Source of the DNA: Candidatus Hodarchaeota archaeon
Lineage (GTDB): Archaea > Asgardarchaeota > Heimdallarchaeia > Hodarchaeales > Hodarchaeaceae
DNA: 14,320 bases
Reading direction: 5' to 3'
Assembly: GCA_030589605.1 (NCBI GenBank)
Contig: JAUUVJ010000043.1
Coordinates: 1-14,320, forward strand
In this document: in pieces, positions 14,147 to 14,320 of the stretch
How the letters are laid out: each line of letters begins with the position of its first letter
Numbering within the stretch: the stretch's first letter is position 1
The notes under the pieces: generated by a model
What the model saw: the letters and a program-made list of their open reading frames with translations, nothing else
Told to the model about the DNA's origin: nothing
Databases searched by the model: none
Translations under genes and position numbers: made by a program

Positions 14147-14215
14147 AATGAACCAGTTTAACACAGGAATTCTAGTTGGAATCAATTCACCAAATGTCTT
14201 TTTACTCATCCTGAA
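14147..14215 (-). pseudogene. Decayed copy of the 5' end of the KaiC-like gene
   Basis: Minus-strand bases 14215-14175 match 14020-13980, the start of the KaiC-like gene, at 34 of 41 positions, and most differences fall at third codon positions. The copy reads MSKKTFGELIPTRIP against MSRRALDELIPTGLP, and its frame stops at TAA after 21 codons. It includes the same CTTCAGG/TTTCAGG leader before the ATG. It is therefore a remnant of a tandem paralogue, or a partial duplication of the promoter-proximal end. The following bases (to about 14093) no longer align with the gene. Confidence 0.75.
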
Positions 14216-14320
14216 GACCCTCTTTCTTTCTATTAATTGTTTTTTTTCTCAATTAATAATTTATGGAGTATTTTTCTGGAGGAATTTTCGAGCTGATTAC
14301 TAAAAAAAAACCTAATCTAA

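Noticed and set aside
14232..14257. ATTAATTG / CAATTAAT inverted repeat upstream of the KaiC-like remnant.
   Set aside because: Made only of A/T with one G-C pair and a T-rich loop; expected often by chance here.
14263..14320. Start of a plus-strand gene at the right edge (ATG 14263, open to the window end, with GGAGGA nearby).
   Set aside because: Only 19 codons are visible, the GGAGGA lies inside the frame rather than before it, and the sequence is too short to judge.

Overview
The window is AT-rich archaeal DNA, most likely from an Asgard archaeon, possibly a Heimdallarchaeia-like lineage (inference from gene content; no 16S or phylogeny available). Supporting genes are ribosomal proteins eS19 and eS26, Elf1, PDCD5, a very eukaryote-like elongation factor 2, a Roadblock/LC7 protein and an OST48/GIFT-like membrane protein. 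Shine-Dalgarno sites of the AGGTGA/GGAG type precede many starts, and several genes use TTG starts.

Left part (1-2481, all minus strand): a probable operon read from right to left. It encodes a membrane-anchored GIFT-domain (OST48/IFT52-like) protein, transcription elongation factor Elf1, a dolichol/phytol kinase-family membrane protein, and an EngB-type GTPase cut by the window edge. The pairing of an OST48-like protein with a polyprenol kinase suggests a link to lipid-carrier supply and N-glycosylation.

Middle (2707-5604, plus strand): rps19e; pdcd5 with a small four-helix membrane protein; then a biotin-protein ligase overlapping a probable PD-(D/E)XK nuclease-like gene. The ligase has serine where E. 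coli BirA has Arg118. The nuclease-like gene overlaps tail to tail with an M24 metallopeptidase on the minus strand. After that come a small hypothetical gene and a 366-base gene-free stretch holding two perfect hairpins and a promoter for EF2.

Right part (7588-14320): EF2 (811 aa from the best start), ended by a hairpin plus T-run; a convergent tRNA-Arg(UCG); a gene-poor stretch with a 13-bp tandem repeat and a strong TATA-like tract. Next is a minus-strand group (Roadblock, membrane protein, eS26), then a divergent PfkB-family kinase. The last gene is a KaiC/RadA-like ATPase-fold protein whose Walker A motif has lost its lysine; just upstream of it lies a decayed copy of its own 5' end.

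No CRISPR array, insertion sequence or complete mobile element was seen. The least ordinary items are the OST48-like/dolichol-kinase gene neighbourhood, the Walker-A-less KaiC paralogue with its fragment duplicate, the unusual biotin ligase loop, and the overlapping PD-(D/E)XK-like gene.
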